Assembly: GCA_040954595.2 (NCBI GenBank)
Contig: CM082593.2
Location: 1,364,001-1,428,000 of the forward strand
Source: Balanoglossus misakiensis
Taxonomy: Eukaryota > Hemichordata
Direction of reading: 5' to 3'
DNA: 64,000 nucleotides
Position numbers and translations under genes: made by a program
Shown here: positions 26,375-40,030 of the stretch, piece by piece
How positions within the stretch are numbered: position 1 is the stretch's first letter
Layout: each line of letters opens with the position of its first letter
The notes under the pieces: generated by a model
Database searches by the model: none
Told to the model about the DNA's origin: nothing
The model's input: the letters and a program-made list of their open reading frames with translations, nothing else

Positions 26375-26689
26375 AGCGTCGTGTGGAATCCGCTGTTTCG
26401 GCTATAGTCGGAAATGATGTGCACCGACAATAGGCTAATACAGCCATTTCGACGTGACAGCCATTGTCAGTGTGAGCTAAAGAAGAAAATGTATTTATAT
26501 TTGGAACATTAGCAATCTATTCACACAAGGTGTCGGCTTGTAACGGGGCCCAATAACGAGTCTGCTGAACCACATTCGCGGAAAGAGCTCCGACAGAGTA
26601 CGCGCTACCCAGGCAACGACGCGGCAACACTCTCGTATTTTCGGAAGACCGCGAAATTAATGATACTGAGCTTCACCAGAAGTGAGAAA

Positions 26690-29600
26690 ATGACGTCTCG
26701 AAAACGTGAACGTGGGGTAAGATCGTTGTGTCAATTTAATCGTTTATACTTTTCATCGTGATATAACTTCATTGACCGCAGAATTATATGAATGAATTTT
26801 TGAAATAACATTAAGGGCTATACGTAACTCTTCATAATGTCCTGATCATATTTAGAACAGCAATTGCGGCATTTTTCAAATCAAAATCGAAAAAAAAAAT
26901 CATTTTCTGTAATACTGGCCATTTCATTCGAAGCACTTTTCTTGCCAACCAATTTATTGCTTCTTTGACAAGTAATGTGATTTTTATAATCCTGTTTTGG
27001 TGGTATTTGTACACTGATTTTTGTTTTCTTTTATTGACTGTAGGAACATACTTCTCATAAAGTGATTGAGAAGAGGCGAAGAGACCGAATCAACAACTGC
27101 TTATCTGAGCTGAGCCAGACAGTTCCAGCGGCTTTCGCTAAACAGGTAAATGACCTTTCTTAAGTCATTATGGAAAACGTGATTATCAAAAGCCACCTAA
27201 CTCCCATCTTTTAATAATCACCAATTCAGCTAAATTCGCCGTTCAAAAGCTACATTTATAATTGTTGAAAAGCAACTTCGTACAGGGAAGTACGATATAT
27301 TTAGCTAGACGTCTAATAGCCTCAGAAAAATCTATTATTGGGGTTACATAAAGCAACGTTTCGTTTTAGAATGAGAAAGCTGTAAAAACGCAAAAAACAG
27401 AAAGAAAGTCGCTTTTACATAGAGCGCTGGAAGCGTTCTGATATTTACGCGTTCAATGAACTGTCTGTTGATGAATTCACTCGATAGGAAACAAGGAGCG
27501 AATGAGCCACTGTACGACAACAGTTTAGTCGGATTAGCTGGGCTTGCCTTGTATAGAGGGCCTCGCGTGCATTTGTGATGGCCGGCCTTATGTTGAAGGC
27601 GGCAATCCTTTTCAGTTTTTACGACGGGCTATATTTTCCCTGAAGGTAGCCGGCGGAAGGCCCCCCGACAAAAACAAGAGAGTTGTGTGATGCGGCGCGG
27701 TGCCATGCTGCGCTTTCAGTGTCGGGGCAGGCAGGCAGGCAGGCAGGCGGGCGGGCGGGCACAGCTGACGCGCTGGACTACCTTTCACGGACGGAGATGA
27801 CGCCTTGTCATCTAATGTTGTTAGCACTCTCGGTTCGCTTTCCATACAAATATTCCGAACAATAGGGTTACGATAGAATGAAAAAAAAATGAAGTAAAAC
27901 GAATTTGCTTTCGATCGCATCTCTGATGAAGACGAGAGCTTCATTTCTAGTGGCTTCAAAGATCGCCCTTGCTAACTTATAGATAACGGAAACAGATAGT
28001 AATTGCGAAAAACTTTTGATGTGATCGAATAATAAAACGTGTGAATCAGTTTTGCTTATTATCAGGTCTTATAGAACTGTATAAACGCACACAAAATTGT
28101 TCGCATACTCACGTTTTTTTTTGTATATATCATATACATATAGATATAAATATATAATATATAAACAGATTGAGAATTATAATTTTGTTCCGATTACGCA
28201 ATTTTAAATAATTTTAAATCAATCTAAATGGATAATTATTTTCTTTGTACAAATACAAAGGGCTGTTCGCGTTGATCAACTGCTTCGCGAGTAACACGCG
28301 CACTTGTCTATGTTATCAGTGTCTGGTGCATACCTGTCGGTCATGCCACATGTACAGTCAAGGTATCTAGTGGGTTTTGGGTAGCCCTGTGTTTCCCATG
28401 CCTCGTTCCCGCCATATCCGTCTGCACTTGCCGCCCGGCGTCGGAGACAATTGGCCGGCACCCCGGCAAATGACGCACGCCTATTATGACACAGACAATC
28501 TTGGCCAATTGACGCAACAGGCCACGTGGATTAATTAGTAAATTAATCAACTCAATTCAGGGGTATGAAAGAAGTTTCAGCAAGAAACTGCAGCCAGATT
28601 ATGGCCAAAGCACGCTGGCACGTTTTGTGCGTCAAGTTATTGGCGAGGATTAGCGACTACACACCCAGGAGTATGCTCGCATTCGTCACAGCTCCAACCA
28701 ATCAAAAACATCCCTCATTTCTAACAAATTACAAATTCTTTCCGTCATCTGTTTACTCAGATGTGCAATATTTCTCCTCACTTTTAATCACTATTCGCCC
28801 CCTCTCTCTCTAAAAGATATCCGAGTTATAAAAAAAGAAGTTTACGACGATTTTAAACTAAGACAAACATGATTACTTTTACAACGGTGATGCGAAAGCA
28901 AAACGGAAAACATTACAGCACCTGTTCTTAGGCTGAAATGCATTTGCCCGTTAGATGTACGACTAAAGGGGGGTTAATTAAAACATATGTTTCAATAACA
29001 TCAAATAGGTTCTTTTGACAGAAATGGCCGAAAAGATTTACTATTTGCGTCTCTGTTGACTTGTATACATCCTGTGACATAAGCTATAATAATGAGAAAT
29101 CGACAACTCATCAACTGACAACAGTTTGAAAGTCTGTGTGCATTTCACATGATACAAGGCCTCTAAATAACAGCAGTTGGCACAATTCATGCAATTCCGG
29201 GTTTTACCAATAAAGATTAACTTGAATATTGAGTTTATAAAAAAAGGGTTGATTTTCACGTCCGTCACCATTTATTGTCCGTAGTGTACGAAAACAAACA
29301 CTGCTATTGTTGGTGCGATTCTAGCCGTATTATAAATGCACGCCGCGCTCATCGGCCGGCCGGACACACGCGTGCGCCTAATGAAACATTTAGCATATTA
29401 TTAACTGCCTTTCATCGATATGAATTAGTTTACGGCATTAAACGCCTGACATAATTGATGATCCCAAAAGAAATTAGAATTCCCGCGGCCCTAATTCTTT
29501 GGGAAATGGATTCTGACCTTGAAGTCTCCTTTAAGAAGAATATGTCCCAGGGGTACAGCGAAGTTCAAAAGTAGCCGGCACTGTTTTAAAAAGAAAGTTG

Positions 29601-32165
29601 TTTGTAGCACAGGGAGCGCATATCGACCACATCATTGTGGTTGTGGGAAGGGTGTTTCAAGTAGCAATTTTAGTGTACCATCTGAAAAAAGTTCTTGGTC
29701 GGAACAGTAACCCTTTCCGTCTGTACATGCCCCCCTTTTCAGCCCTTATACCCACGAAGCCACTGATTTAGAGACGCATCTTTACGTCGCACCGTTGACC
29801 AAAATAAGCGCTCTGGTGGACCTTTTGTCGTTTTCTATCAATTCATTTGAACATAGAGTCCCTTTAAAATTCTGTTACTTATTTGTCAACTACATTATGT
29901 GTGTATCATCAAATCCCACACGATGACGATCCCCAACACATCTCAAACTTAATTTAAATTTCATTAGTCACGGTAGCTTGGAAAACGCTAACAACATAAT
30001 TGTTCCACGATCGGCAAAGTATTACTACCATAGCTTAAATTATTATACCACGGAGGGCGCAACTGTTGCCTCACATCCGGGTCCGAATTTCAATTTTCAT
30101 TTGTTCATATGAACAAAAATTCAAAGACAAAAGTTTTGACAGCCACGTGGTTAAAATACCATAGAGGGAATTTCGCAGAACGATGCGTCATCTTAAGGCA
30201 AACAGAGTGGGGAATAAATTTTAATTTCAATATAAAACTAGATGAAATTTTCAAAGGATGTGAAACAAAGCTTTAAAGAATCCGACAATCATAAAAATGT
30301 GTAATTTAAAAGTCGGTACGGGAATGATACTCCGTTTCCTGGCAACGAGTGAGCTGACGGCGGCGCAAGAGATCACATTTTTCAAACCATATTTTGGTGC
30401 AAAGCTGTTGCGTATACTTTCACAACTCCAGCTGTTTGTTTTCGCACTTAACTTTCAAATCCCTGCAGATGACACAGGGTTTCCAATAATTCGAATAACT
30501 CTCCGCTGCCACGTCTGTCTAACCGGCCAAAAGTTGTTTCAATGCCGAGAACAACACGACGTAGCCAGACGTACGTATACGCGAGCGTGTTTTTGTCACC
30601 ACTCTCCGGCGTCGTCCAATCACAGTCGAGCAAGCTGCTGCGCCCAGTCAATTTATTTTCCGCGCTTTCAACAATCGAATTAATCTAACATAAAGAATAG
30701 CGCGCTTGTCTAGAATCCATCTTCAAAAATATCGTTTTATTCATCGAAAAAATGAAGTGCGCCACATTGTACTCCGTCTCTCTCATTTTTTTTTCAAAAA
30801 TCTTAGACTTCAGCCAAAACCGTAGTATTATAGAAAGCTTCGAGTTATAATAACTATGATTGAAACTATCACTTAAGCTTTGTGAAGTCAGCTCCATTAG
30901 TTGACAAATATTAATTATTACCAAATTAGCATGATTATAAATAAAATTTTATTTTCGCTCACATAGAAACTTTAACGAAAATCTCCAAATATTTTCCACA
31001 TCATTATGCATATTCAAAGAGATTTGAACTGGGGGAAACTGCAGTATCGTGGAAGAAGCTGGACTTAATAACTATCAAGGCAATCTCAATTAGTGTGTTT
31101 GTTTTTTCTTCTTTTTTTAAGACGTCCGGAAAGCTAGAAAAGGCTGAAATCTTAGAGATGACGGTGGAATACTTACGCGCAATACAACGCACTGGACTGA
31201 CAGCGAAGTTTGAAAACGGTATGTAAACTCGGACAATAGTCAAACAAAAATGCGCAGCTCTAGCTGCGTTTGAAATTGTGGATGACTGCTCGTCCCAGCT
31301 ATGGTAACAATCGGTCGAGTTATTTGTAATGTTAACTTTTTCTACTTGTGTGATATTCGATACTTTTATTTTCATGTGGCCAGGTTATGCCCCGGAGAAC
31401 GTGACACAAGAGTTTTACACGGAATTGGCTCAACATCACCAATCAGGCTACAACGATTGCATGCGAGAAATTGTCCGTTATTTAACAGACCTTGAGGGCA
31501 TCGACACAAGCGACTCGCGGTGCGTGAGAATCATGGCCTATCTTCAGCAACGCTATCGACCAGACTACATCTCCATGGCCAACACGGCTTCGATGGCGAA
31601 CGCCTCCTCGTCCGAGCATGCGCGCCCCGAGATGAGCAATGGTTATACGTCTTCGCAGACTCACATGTCTTCCTGTTCGTCGTCCAAGTCGCTTTCTACT
31701 GAGCAGTTACATTCATCATCATCCCTACACCAACCTGCGCATGCCCACCACCATCACCACCACCACCTGTCCGGACTTCACAGATGCAACGCGCATGCCC
31801 ACCACTTCTGTTCATACACCATGCCTTCTAACATCTCGAACTGCGAACTTAAAAACACACCCGCTCTCATTTCGGGATGCTCGGGAATGTTGGCATCCTC
31901 CTGCAGCGTTGCCATGCCGACGCCCATCAAAGCTGCGAGTCCGCTGTACGCGACACCCTCGACAGTCGCCGGACCAGTCGGTAATCTGAAGCCTGGCCAT
32001 GGCAACCACTGCGTCCCGGCAGCTTTCAGCGCAGTCAACTCGACCAGAGTAAAACCTTTACAGTCGCACTTCCCGTCCTTGATGACGTCACATATGACGT
32101 CATCTACACCGCTGTCAGTTGCATCGTCGAATGGAATATTATCTCATTCACTTGTGGTGCCTTAA
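26690..32165 (+). CDS. HELT: HELT-type bHLH-Orange transcriptional repressor
   Basis: Four coding exons (26690-26716, 27044-27145, 31122-31218, 31384-32165) encode 335 aa. HELT proteins are nuclear DNA-binding repressors; in vertebrates HELT specifies GABAergic neurons of the midbrain. Exon 2 encodes the basic region and helix 1 ([13 protein letters not shown], without the Hes-type proline). Exon 3 encodes the loop and helix 2 ([19 protein letters not shown]). The Orange domain is near residues 82-130 ([13 protein letters not shown]). The C-terminal 200 residues are Ser/Thr/Pro-rich with a His tract at 31742-31768, and there is no WRPW or YRPW tail, as expected for HELT. The basic and HLH residues match vertebrate HELT better than Hes or Hey. 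An in-frame ATG at 26660 would add ten residues, but the ATG at 26690 has A at -3 and gives a start like known HELT proteins. Intron 2 is 4 kb. Confidence 0.9.
27146..31121. other. HELT intron 2
   Basis: Four kilobases without a recognisable exon. It carries a GGCA/GGCG microsatellite near 27725-27760, AT-rich tracts near 28120-28170 and CpG-rich patches around 28260-28460 and 29330-29370. Developmental bHLH genes often hold enhancers in such introns; no specific element can be named. Confidence 0.5.
27725..27760 (+). repeat. GGCA/GGCG compound microsatellite
   Basis: About five GGCA units run directly into three or four GGCG units, in HELT intron 2. The antisense frame over it ([11 protein letters not shown]) is an artefact of the repeat. 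Confidence 0.85.
31742..31768 (+). repeat. Coding CAC/CAT triplet tract (polyhistidine) in HELT
   Basis: Nine near-continuous His codons (CAC and CAT mixed) lie in the C-terminal part of HELT. The mixed codons suggest a fairly stable, older tract rather than a recent pure expansion. Confidence 0.85.
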
Positions 32166-33976
32166 ACATGGGTGAAGTTCAACGACTTCACTGGGATCGT
32201 GCAATTATTTATAGCAAAAAAAAACGGCATAATTACTCACAAAAAAATGAAGAGCAATCGATACACAGAACAAAAAAGCTCACTGCATGTTTAAAACAAA
32301 GAGGACTTACGCCGAACGTGTTCTATGTTGAAGTTTAAAGTCGACGGTTGCTCATATTTATTTTATCATTATTGGCCATCGATATGCATAATTACTGCTG
32401 TTGAGCTGCTTATGTCGAGAATTTAGAATTAAGTTGGTTCCGAGATTTAAGTGTGCAATGAATTAAAAATACTTGCTTTCGACTCGGACACACCAATTAT
32501 TCAACCTCAGAAAGCCGTTTCTTGCCATTACGGATATAATGACCTACTTTCGTTTGTTTTTTATTTATTGGCTTGGGAACGAATGTTGTCTTTGAAACAA
32601 ATCGATAAATTGAGTATAAGCATATGCATGCATGTATGTATTTAACCTTTATAGAGAAAAATTATATTTTATTTAGTGGAGCTGTATTCAAGCGTACAGC
32701 CGATATAGAGATGTGAATATCACCCTATTTACCCAATGGTTTGTTTATTTGTTGTCTTCTGGAAATAAAAACAAAAGAAACTCACCCATTTTGTATGTAG
32801 CCTACTTGCATTTTCTCACTCAGTCACTCAGTTTCTGTTGCAGAATTATACTCCAGATTCTAGCCGTTGTACTCGGGGGCGGACTCTCTTTAGATTTATC
32901 TCCTGTGAAAAATAATAATGGAATATCAGTACTTTTGACATGGCCCCGAGAAAAAGTATACACCATCGCTGTCTGTGAGGGCGCTCTGTGCCCGGCTACA
33001 TGTTGGTCGTGTTACCCGAAAATCTTCCATGTGACATGATCGTAGGAGCATTTTAGTGCCAGTGAAATTCAAGAAATATACTGAATCTTCCATGCTTGCG
33101 ACTTGACCAGCTCAGGCTGTCTGCATCTCAGTGGAATTATATGTAAAGTGCTTCAACAGAGAACATTGTCAATTAGCCTAATCCAGTAGCTGCAGCTTTC
33201 AAGTTTCAGGACATTCAATATAATGATCGTGTTCTCGTTGAGGATATTTGCCTAACGACCCTGAACATGTTCTATTCACCGTTTTAATAAACCCCGGAAA
33301 ATTATATATATTCATTTTGCTTACTTATGAGTGAGCGGTCGAATAACCGGGAACTTTTGATGTATTGTTGTTTTCAAGGTTGGCGTTACACGTGTCCGCA
33401 ATTTGTGCTGTAGACAACAAAAGCATGCGAATCCTTGAATTTCGTGTATGACCTACGGAACGGTGAACAAAATGAATCGGGTTTGTCTCCGAGGCAAGGT
33501 TTTGTCTTCGCCTCAATATGTCGACGTTTCTTCTTGCGAAATGGGCTGAGATAGTGACTCGTTGACGTGACAATTAATAATCATCGGGTGTTTTTACTCC
33601 TGCAAAACTTAGTAGCATCACCGTGACTCAGGGTGTTTGCGAACAACATAAACTGCGGCATAACATAAACTTAAGTAGATTTTCGTCTCATTGTCTTTCA
33701 ACATGTTCAAGTCATCTTTTTCGTTGACAGTAAATTGAACGCAAACTTGCATTGGCCTATGTCATCCTTGAGGAAAGATTAATTAGCGACGTGAAAATTA
33801 TGCCAAGGAAATGCGCACGTTGCTTTCTATTTCCATTGTCTGGGTTTATAAATACGCGCAGTAAATCACAAATAATACGGCGAAGACCGTACTGTCCTAC
33901 GTGTTATTGTTATCGTCCTGTTGTTCATTTGTCTACGAGGTATGTTTGTTTTCAGTGGCGTTGATGTGGACAACGA
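32166..33976. other. HELT 3' flank and intergenic region
   Basis: AT-rich. Candidate poly(A) signals for HELT are AATAAA at 32764-32769 and one near 33287. No other gene is visible before the ZFAND4 promoter elements begin at 33977. Confidence 0.4.
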
Positions 33977-34304
33977 TGACGTCACCTATTGTGTGTTGGT
34001 TTATGCAGGGTCACGTGACTCTGTGTTGTTGGAGATGGCTGTACATCCGGGGATTTAAGGGTATCGCCGTCTGACATAGTTGATCGTGAAATTCTACAAC
34101 TGGGGTGGTGACATGAAAACCAGGACGATTTGACATTCTCACACCTAATCGCAACCCGGCTACGGGTCAGCAGGGGGACTGTTTAAATCGGTTTTTCTAC
34201 TCAGATGCGATAATGGTGTAGTTTTCGAGCCATAATCTGGTAAAATGGTGAAATAGACAGTGGTGTGTTATTGTGTATGTAGTGTGAAAATCCAAGATGG
34301 CGAC
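33977..34304 (+). promoter_or_regulatory. ZFAND4 upstream region with CRE, CLEAR-like and YY1-like sites
   Basis: A perfect CRE (TGACGTCA) lies at 33977-33984, the perfect palindrome GTCACGTGAC (E-box of the CLEAR type bound by TFEB/MITF/USF) at 34010-34019, and AAGATGGCGAC (YY1-type) at 34294-34304. All are within 460 bp of the ZFAND4 start codon at 34434. There is no TATA box, as expected for a housekeeping promoter with a YY1 site close to the start. Confidence 0.45.
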
Positions 34305-34433
34305 TTACTGCTGTCGAAGGTGGTGACGCCAGGTCGATCGGAGTGTATTTAAGCCCTACAGCAACGTTTGGTCAAATTTGCGTGGCGAAGTTCACTCATA
34401 TGGTTCTTGATCGAATGTTCACTGGTGCTGCCA

Positions 34434-37400
34434 ATGGATATCATGGAACTGTTTATCGAAACACTGACCGGAACGGCGTTCGAACTTCGAGTGTCGCCGT
34501 TTGAGACGGTGATATCTGTCAAGGCAAAGATTCAAAGACTTGAAGGTAAAACACAAGTTTAGTTCATGTAAAAATAACCGACTTAAGAGACCCCATCACC
34601 TTTGCACTCTACTGCCAATTATATTTCGCAAGTGTTAACTGCGTTGATCGTATTTTAACAGGACACTGTTATGATCGTGTCAATATCACAAAACGCCCAC
34701 CCCCACAAATATTGACAATGCTGTGTCGCATGTACTGATCGCGATGCTAGATGTTATGTTGTCTACTAAGAGCTCTGTTTTAAAAGTACTCAATTTTGTG
34801 TCTTTCAGGTATACCTATATCACAACAACATCTTATATGGCAGTCAACAGAGCTAGAAGATGATTATTGTCTTAATGATTACAGGTATTTCAAAACAACC
34901 ATTCTTATCATTTGCAAAACATACATAGTACATAACTGTGGCAAGAAACATACAAGCAAAGTGATTAAGTTGAGGGAATCACAAGTCTCATGATGCAACA
35001 TTGCAGACATGTTACAGGAAGGTATAACTTAAATGCAAATTACAGCATTGCTGATACAACTAATAAATCTAATCATGGTACATTATTTTGTTGCAGTATT
35101 ACTGCTGGGAGTACACTGAAATTGGTTCTTGCAATGAGAGGTGGCCCAATCAATACCAGAAGAAGTAAGTACATGAATGTTTGTATATAATTCCATCAAA
35201 GCTAGAGATGCCATCTTTCTCTTGATGGAAATCATCACTGATTTAAAACTACTCAGTATATAGATTGGTAGATGGAACCATTTGTTGGCAAGGCCAAGCT
35301 GATGGAATGTTGTAGGTCTGTATCAGAGACAAATCTTCCAGTCTGCCGTGACATTCCAAATGATCACAAATGCTACTGAGAAAGATATGCTCATTAACAA
35401 CAAATGTCGCAGTACACTATGTACATAATGGAAACACAAAAGACCAACAAGCTCAGACAAGACCTCCCTGTCAAAAAAGCAAATCACACTTTTGTTGCAA
35501 TCTTCGAGTCTTTTGTACAGCCATTGGGCATATTGTTCAGGTTCGTATTTGATTACATCAAGGCAGTTGTGTTTGAACAACCTCCTCTGCGATGGCGGTC
35601 TCAGTCTGAGCGACAAGAATTTGTTTTGTGTGTACCTACCCCACTTGGTGTTTGACTGGATATTTTACAAGCAATAAACGATACAATTGTGGTATTCTGT
35701 ACTTTTGTACAATTTAATGCTCCTGTTGTTTTGTAATAAAATGAATTCCAACTTTTTCATTGTTTCAGTACCTATGGAAGACCCTGCCATCAGAGAAATG
35801 ACAGAGTATATGGAGGCCAATAAAGACGAAATCTGGGAGAAGCTGCCGGGCAATAGACAAGTAACCCTGCTGGTTTTCCGAGAAGGAGACCAGCTTAATT
35901 TTTTCCGAGTGGTTGATCGGGGAGATGGCACTCTTACTCCTCTGTCTGAATCACTCAGGTTTGTAAAGAATATATCTGTTTTCCTCTAGAAAAGGGCCAC
36001 CGCAAATTATATTTTAAATTTTCCATGACGAAAATGTAAAGGTCAAAACAGGTATCTGATATTGGATAGTCTGTGATTTTTTTTGTGTTTCCACTGAAAG
36101 AAACAACATGATTTGATTAGTTTCCTGCATCCTTTATTTGTGAAATGAAATAAAAGGATGTTGAGTTTAGTGTTATCAAAGGGAAAAGGTTGAACTATTT
36201 TTAGTCTGTATAGTAATACCTGTGTATGCGGTCTCACACAATGCTTTGTATGTGATTTGAGTGGGTGTACTGTACTTTTGCAAAGGAAGGCCAACCATTG
36301 TTAGTGTTCAGTATCACCCACAGGTGCCACGGCCTTCAAGGAAAGTTGGACTCGGCTTGATAACCTTGTGCTCCTTTGTAAAGATCTACTTGTCAGATCC
36401 TGTTTGTTTCGGGCTGACAGTTGTCACTTCAAGACGTCATGTCTCAGAAGGATGTTAAAGAAACAAACAGCATTAAAAAATAATGACTGGACAGAAAGAC
36501 AGAAAATGAACAGTGAACAATAAATTAAAAATTTTGTTATCCCTTGCCCCCACTCAGCGGTGCTTCCATGTATAATATGTACGATGAGGAAGAAGAAGAG
36601 CAAGAATCTCCTTCTCAAGAACAAGTTCAAGAGAATGATGTCACTATGAACAAAATGAAACTCTTGAGGGCAAAAATGGAATCAATGTCCCTCACTAAAA
36701 AGGTAGGTACATGTGTTGGTGAGAACATCATTAGTAATATCCATGCCTTAGCAAGGGTTTAGAGAGCCTGTAGAACACAATAAATAACACACTGCCTTTT
36801 CTTACAAGCTACTTATTCGGAACAAGTTTGACTTACTTTTGTTTTTATGCATAAACACAGAAGAAGAAACCCAGACCGCCTTCATCAGGGAGACCAAAGA
36901 GCAACAAGATTCGGCGGAGAAAATACACAGGACACACATCTTCAGGGCAAACCACCTTGATGAAAAGCAGTCCACTACCACCGGTCAGAACGCAACATCA
37001 CAACACATATGTAGATGATTCTAGGAGTAAAATAATACCTCAGCCCCACCCTCCTCACTATACATCAGGTTATGTGGACACCACATCTGATTCAGACAGG
37101 AATAGTCCAGTACTGTCAGGCACCTCCAAACGGACCTTAGAACGGATAAGCAGTGGAAAAGTCAGACGTGCCACAACAACCCATATTCGACAGTCGGCGC
37201 ACAGCCCGGTACCATCGACGACGATGACCACTAAGAGGACTTTAGACCGCTTACCCAGCGGCAAACTCAGGCACTCCAACGCAAACTTGGACTCCTCAAT
37301 GAACGGGACATTGAAAATGAGACCGAACACATCATCCAAATTGCAAACGCTAAGCCCTGCTAGAAATAACGATGTGATGACGGAATCACAGCGGAAAACC

Positions 37401-40030
37401 GAAGCGAGGACAATCACAAATTTGATAAACAAGGCATCTAAAGAAGGCAGTGTGAATTTAGTTAGAAGTGGAACTAGGGATAGTTTAACAGGTGAGTCTT
37501 GAATTATGAAATGGTCCAGTTCCCAGACACTATGCAATAATGGAAAGTTAATGCAGACACTGAAAACAATTAATAAGGACATTGCTATTTTGATATGTAT
37601 GTAAAAAGTCAAAAGCTGGAATCTCAAGGACCTGGCTTTGTGTGCATCACGGTAAAATGGTCTAATAAATTCCTGGCTTTGAGACATTAAAGCTGAAATT
37701 ATTCATGAAAAAGGTAGTCATGGCATTGTTCAGAAGTTTTCTGAAGACGGAAATCTTCATTCAACGGAAAAGCACGTCTTTTTAGTCTCAGTGATAAATT
37801 CCACGCAGAAATCTCTCTATGTATTGTATTTTGGCACCTGTAACAGATCGATCAGAGACGCATTTGTGAGTCTGTAGTATGGTTTAACCTTTGCTTCCCT
37901 CTCCCATCAATGTTGTGTACTCGGGGAGCGAGTTCCCATGCTCCAGTACCTGTCTATCATCTTGGCAAGGGGCCTGCTTTGTTTGAACAGTTCAGTAGCT
38001 TTATTAGGCAAGGTGACCATTAAATATATCACTGTTGACAGAGGTTTTGAGGTTTTGCCAAAACACCTGTGTGTACACAACTTCATCTGACACCAAGACT
38101 GGTTGGGGCACAATCCGCAGGAAGGAAAGCATATTGGGGATTACAGGATGTAAACATTCCGGACACCCAAATATTTTATTAACTTTCCTTCAGTACATTC
38201 AATCTGGCTACTCAAACATAACCACCTTGTAGAAGGTTGCTCTCTGGATTTGCTTCAGCAGTAAACATTCAAACAATCAAACAAGCAATGTTAATGGAAA
38301 CCGCCTTGCTAAGTCCAGCGATGGCCCAGGTACCAATAGAGTGCTACAATCCATTTCAAAGGAAAGCACCATCGGTCATATCAGTAGCAGATTGCAATCA
38401 ACTGGCAAATCTGTAGTCTGATATAACAACTGCAATTCAGATAATTGCATTGTTTTCACCATCATTACCCCTATGTAACCAGGGGTGAAAGGTTATAGGT
38501 CAGTGACCTGCCCTGTAGCACTGGCAAGCAAATCACACATTTGTCAATAGACATATTTGTGGTAAAATACGATGGTGTTTGTACAATTTGAGGTCGACTC
38601 AAGATATTGATATGTTTGGGGTTCTTTTTAACAGGACACACAAGTGGGAAATCTAGAGTTATGTCAGGGACCATATCGCTCAGCCAAGCGCTGAGTGGAG
38701 CCACAACAACAGAACGCATAGGAACACCAGAAGGCAGAAAACCACTAATAGTGAGTAAACAACGTCGCAAACACCTTTCGGGGGCTGTAGGGGGGATTGT
38801 TCGCTTTTGTAAAGATGCCCCATAATGGGCAGTTAGCAATGTCCTTGAGAAAGACGGAACCTGTGTGCACGTAGCTGCTTGTAGTGTCTATTGATCTAGA
38901 GATGAAAAGTTCAACATTACCTATACAATATAGACATGTCAGGGCAGCGTTTGACATAAAATCTCTGAAAGTGTATTGTTGGTTGGCATCAATTCTCTCA
39001 TTGTTCACACAAGTAACAGAGTCAAATGGGTATGTAACTTTAGTTACGGTAGTTCCACTGTCACCCTGGGGCAAAAGCACACCCAGGGGTACATACAGAC
39101 AGTAATGTTGTTTGCAGTATTTTTTTGCATACAGGTATACCCTTTAACTAAATCAAAAAAGCGAATGGTTTGGTCCAAACCCATTGTTTTCTATGGTAAA
39201 TTTGGACCTCTGAAAAGGGAATAGGGGGAAAGGGTTATATCTGTATACAAATGTCTACAGTGTCACCAAAGCAGTGGCCATGTTTTGTTGGTTCAATAGA
39301 AGATTTTAATCAAATCTAATCACTGGATTGTATTCTGTGTTTGCAGTCGGCATCCAGTATACGCAGGAGATTGTCCAGTAGCAAAGATGGCCGTCTATGT
39401 AAGTTACTTCTAAGTTGTTTGTGGAATTCTTTGCATGGTTGAAAGTAACTGCTAGAGGGGCTAAGTGTTGTGTGCGTGATAAAAAGTACAATTGTTCTCA
39501 GCAGAAGCAGAATGATGCCCATCCATGGTAAATGTGACTTTAAACCTTTAACTTTGTTCTTTGCTGTGATCATTTTGCAGTGTCACCAGCCCACCGCCTT
39601 CCTCCTGTCTCCAAGCCACCATCACTAGCAACAGCTAAGAAGAAAACTACGAAAAGATGCTTCTTGTGTGCCAAGAAAACTGGCCTTGCCACAAGTTATA
39701 CATGCAGGTAATGATCTCAAACACTGATCTGCTTTTTGAATGAAGTAATCTGAAAGATTTGTTTCTAGAGGGTGCCATACATGATCTTGCTTGGTTGGAT
39801 TTTATCAGAGCATATGTTTCCTGATACTTTATATTGAATGAAGTGTGGTCTTATTCTTACAGTCATATTTCATTCCTTTTTTTCCCTCCAACAGATGTGG
39901 AAATAATTTCTGCGCTACGCATCGCTATGCAGAATCCCACAACTGTGGCTATGACTACAAAGCAGCTGGACGCAAACTACTTGAGCAAAGTAATCCTGTT
40001 GTTAGTGCTCCAAAGCTCCCCAAAATTTAA
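34434..40030 (+). CDS. ZFAND4: AN1-type zinc finger and ubiquitin domain protein 4
   Basis: Ten coding exons: 34434-34545, 34809-34884, 35097-35164, 35769-35958, 36558-36702, 36861-37491, 38635-38750, 39347-39398, 39581-39707, 39895-40030, encoding 550 aa. ZFAND4 (ANUBL1) is a ubiquitin-like plus AN1 zinc-finger protein of unclear function, presumably in ubiquitin or proteasome pathways. The ubiquitin-like domain is at about 4-75 (ELFIETLTGTAFELRVSP... LKLVLAMRGGPINTRR) and is followed by a conserved QVTLLVFREGDQLNFF block, an acidic stretch and MNKMKLLRAKM. The AN1 finger is at about 490-523 (CFLC, TCRC, C, H, HNC with normal spacing), and the tail ends NPVVSAPKLPKI exactly like the vertebrate family. 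The middle is a low-complexity Ser/Arg-rich linker, about 180 residues shorter than in human. Vertebrate proteins have a slightly longer N terminus. The frame stays open upstream to 34368 with a possible acceptor at 34359, so an extra 5' exon is possible. Confidence 0.92.

Noticed and set aside
31778-32038. Minus-strand frame within the last HELT exon
   Set aside because: Shadow of GC-rich coding sequence; no independent support.
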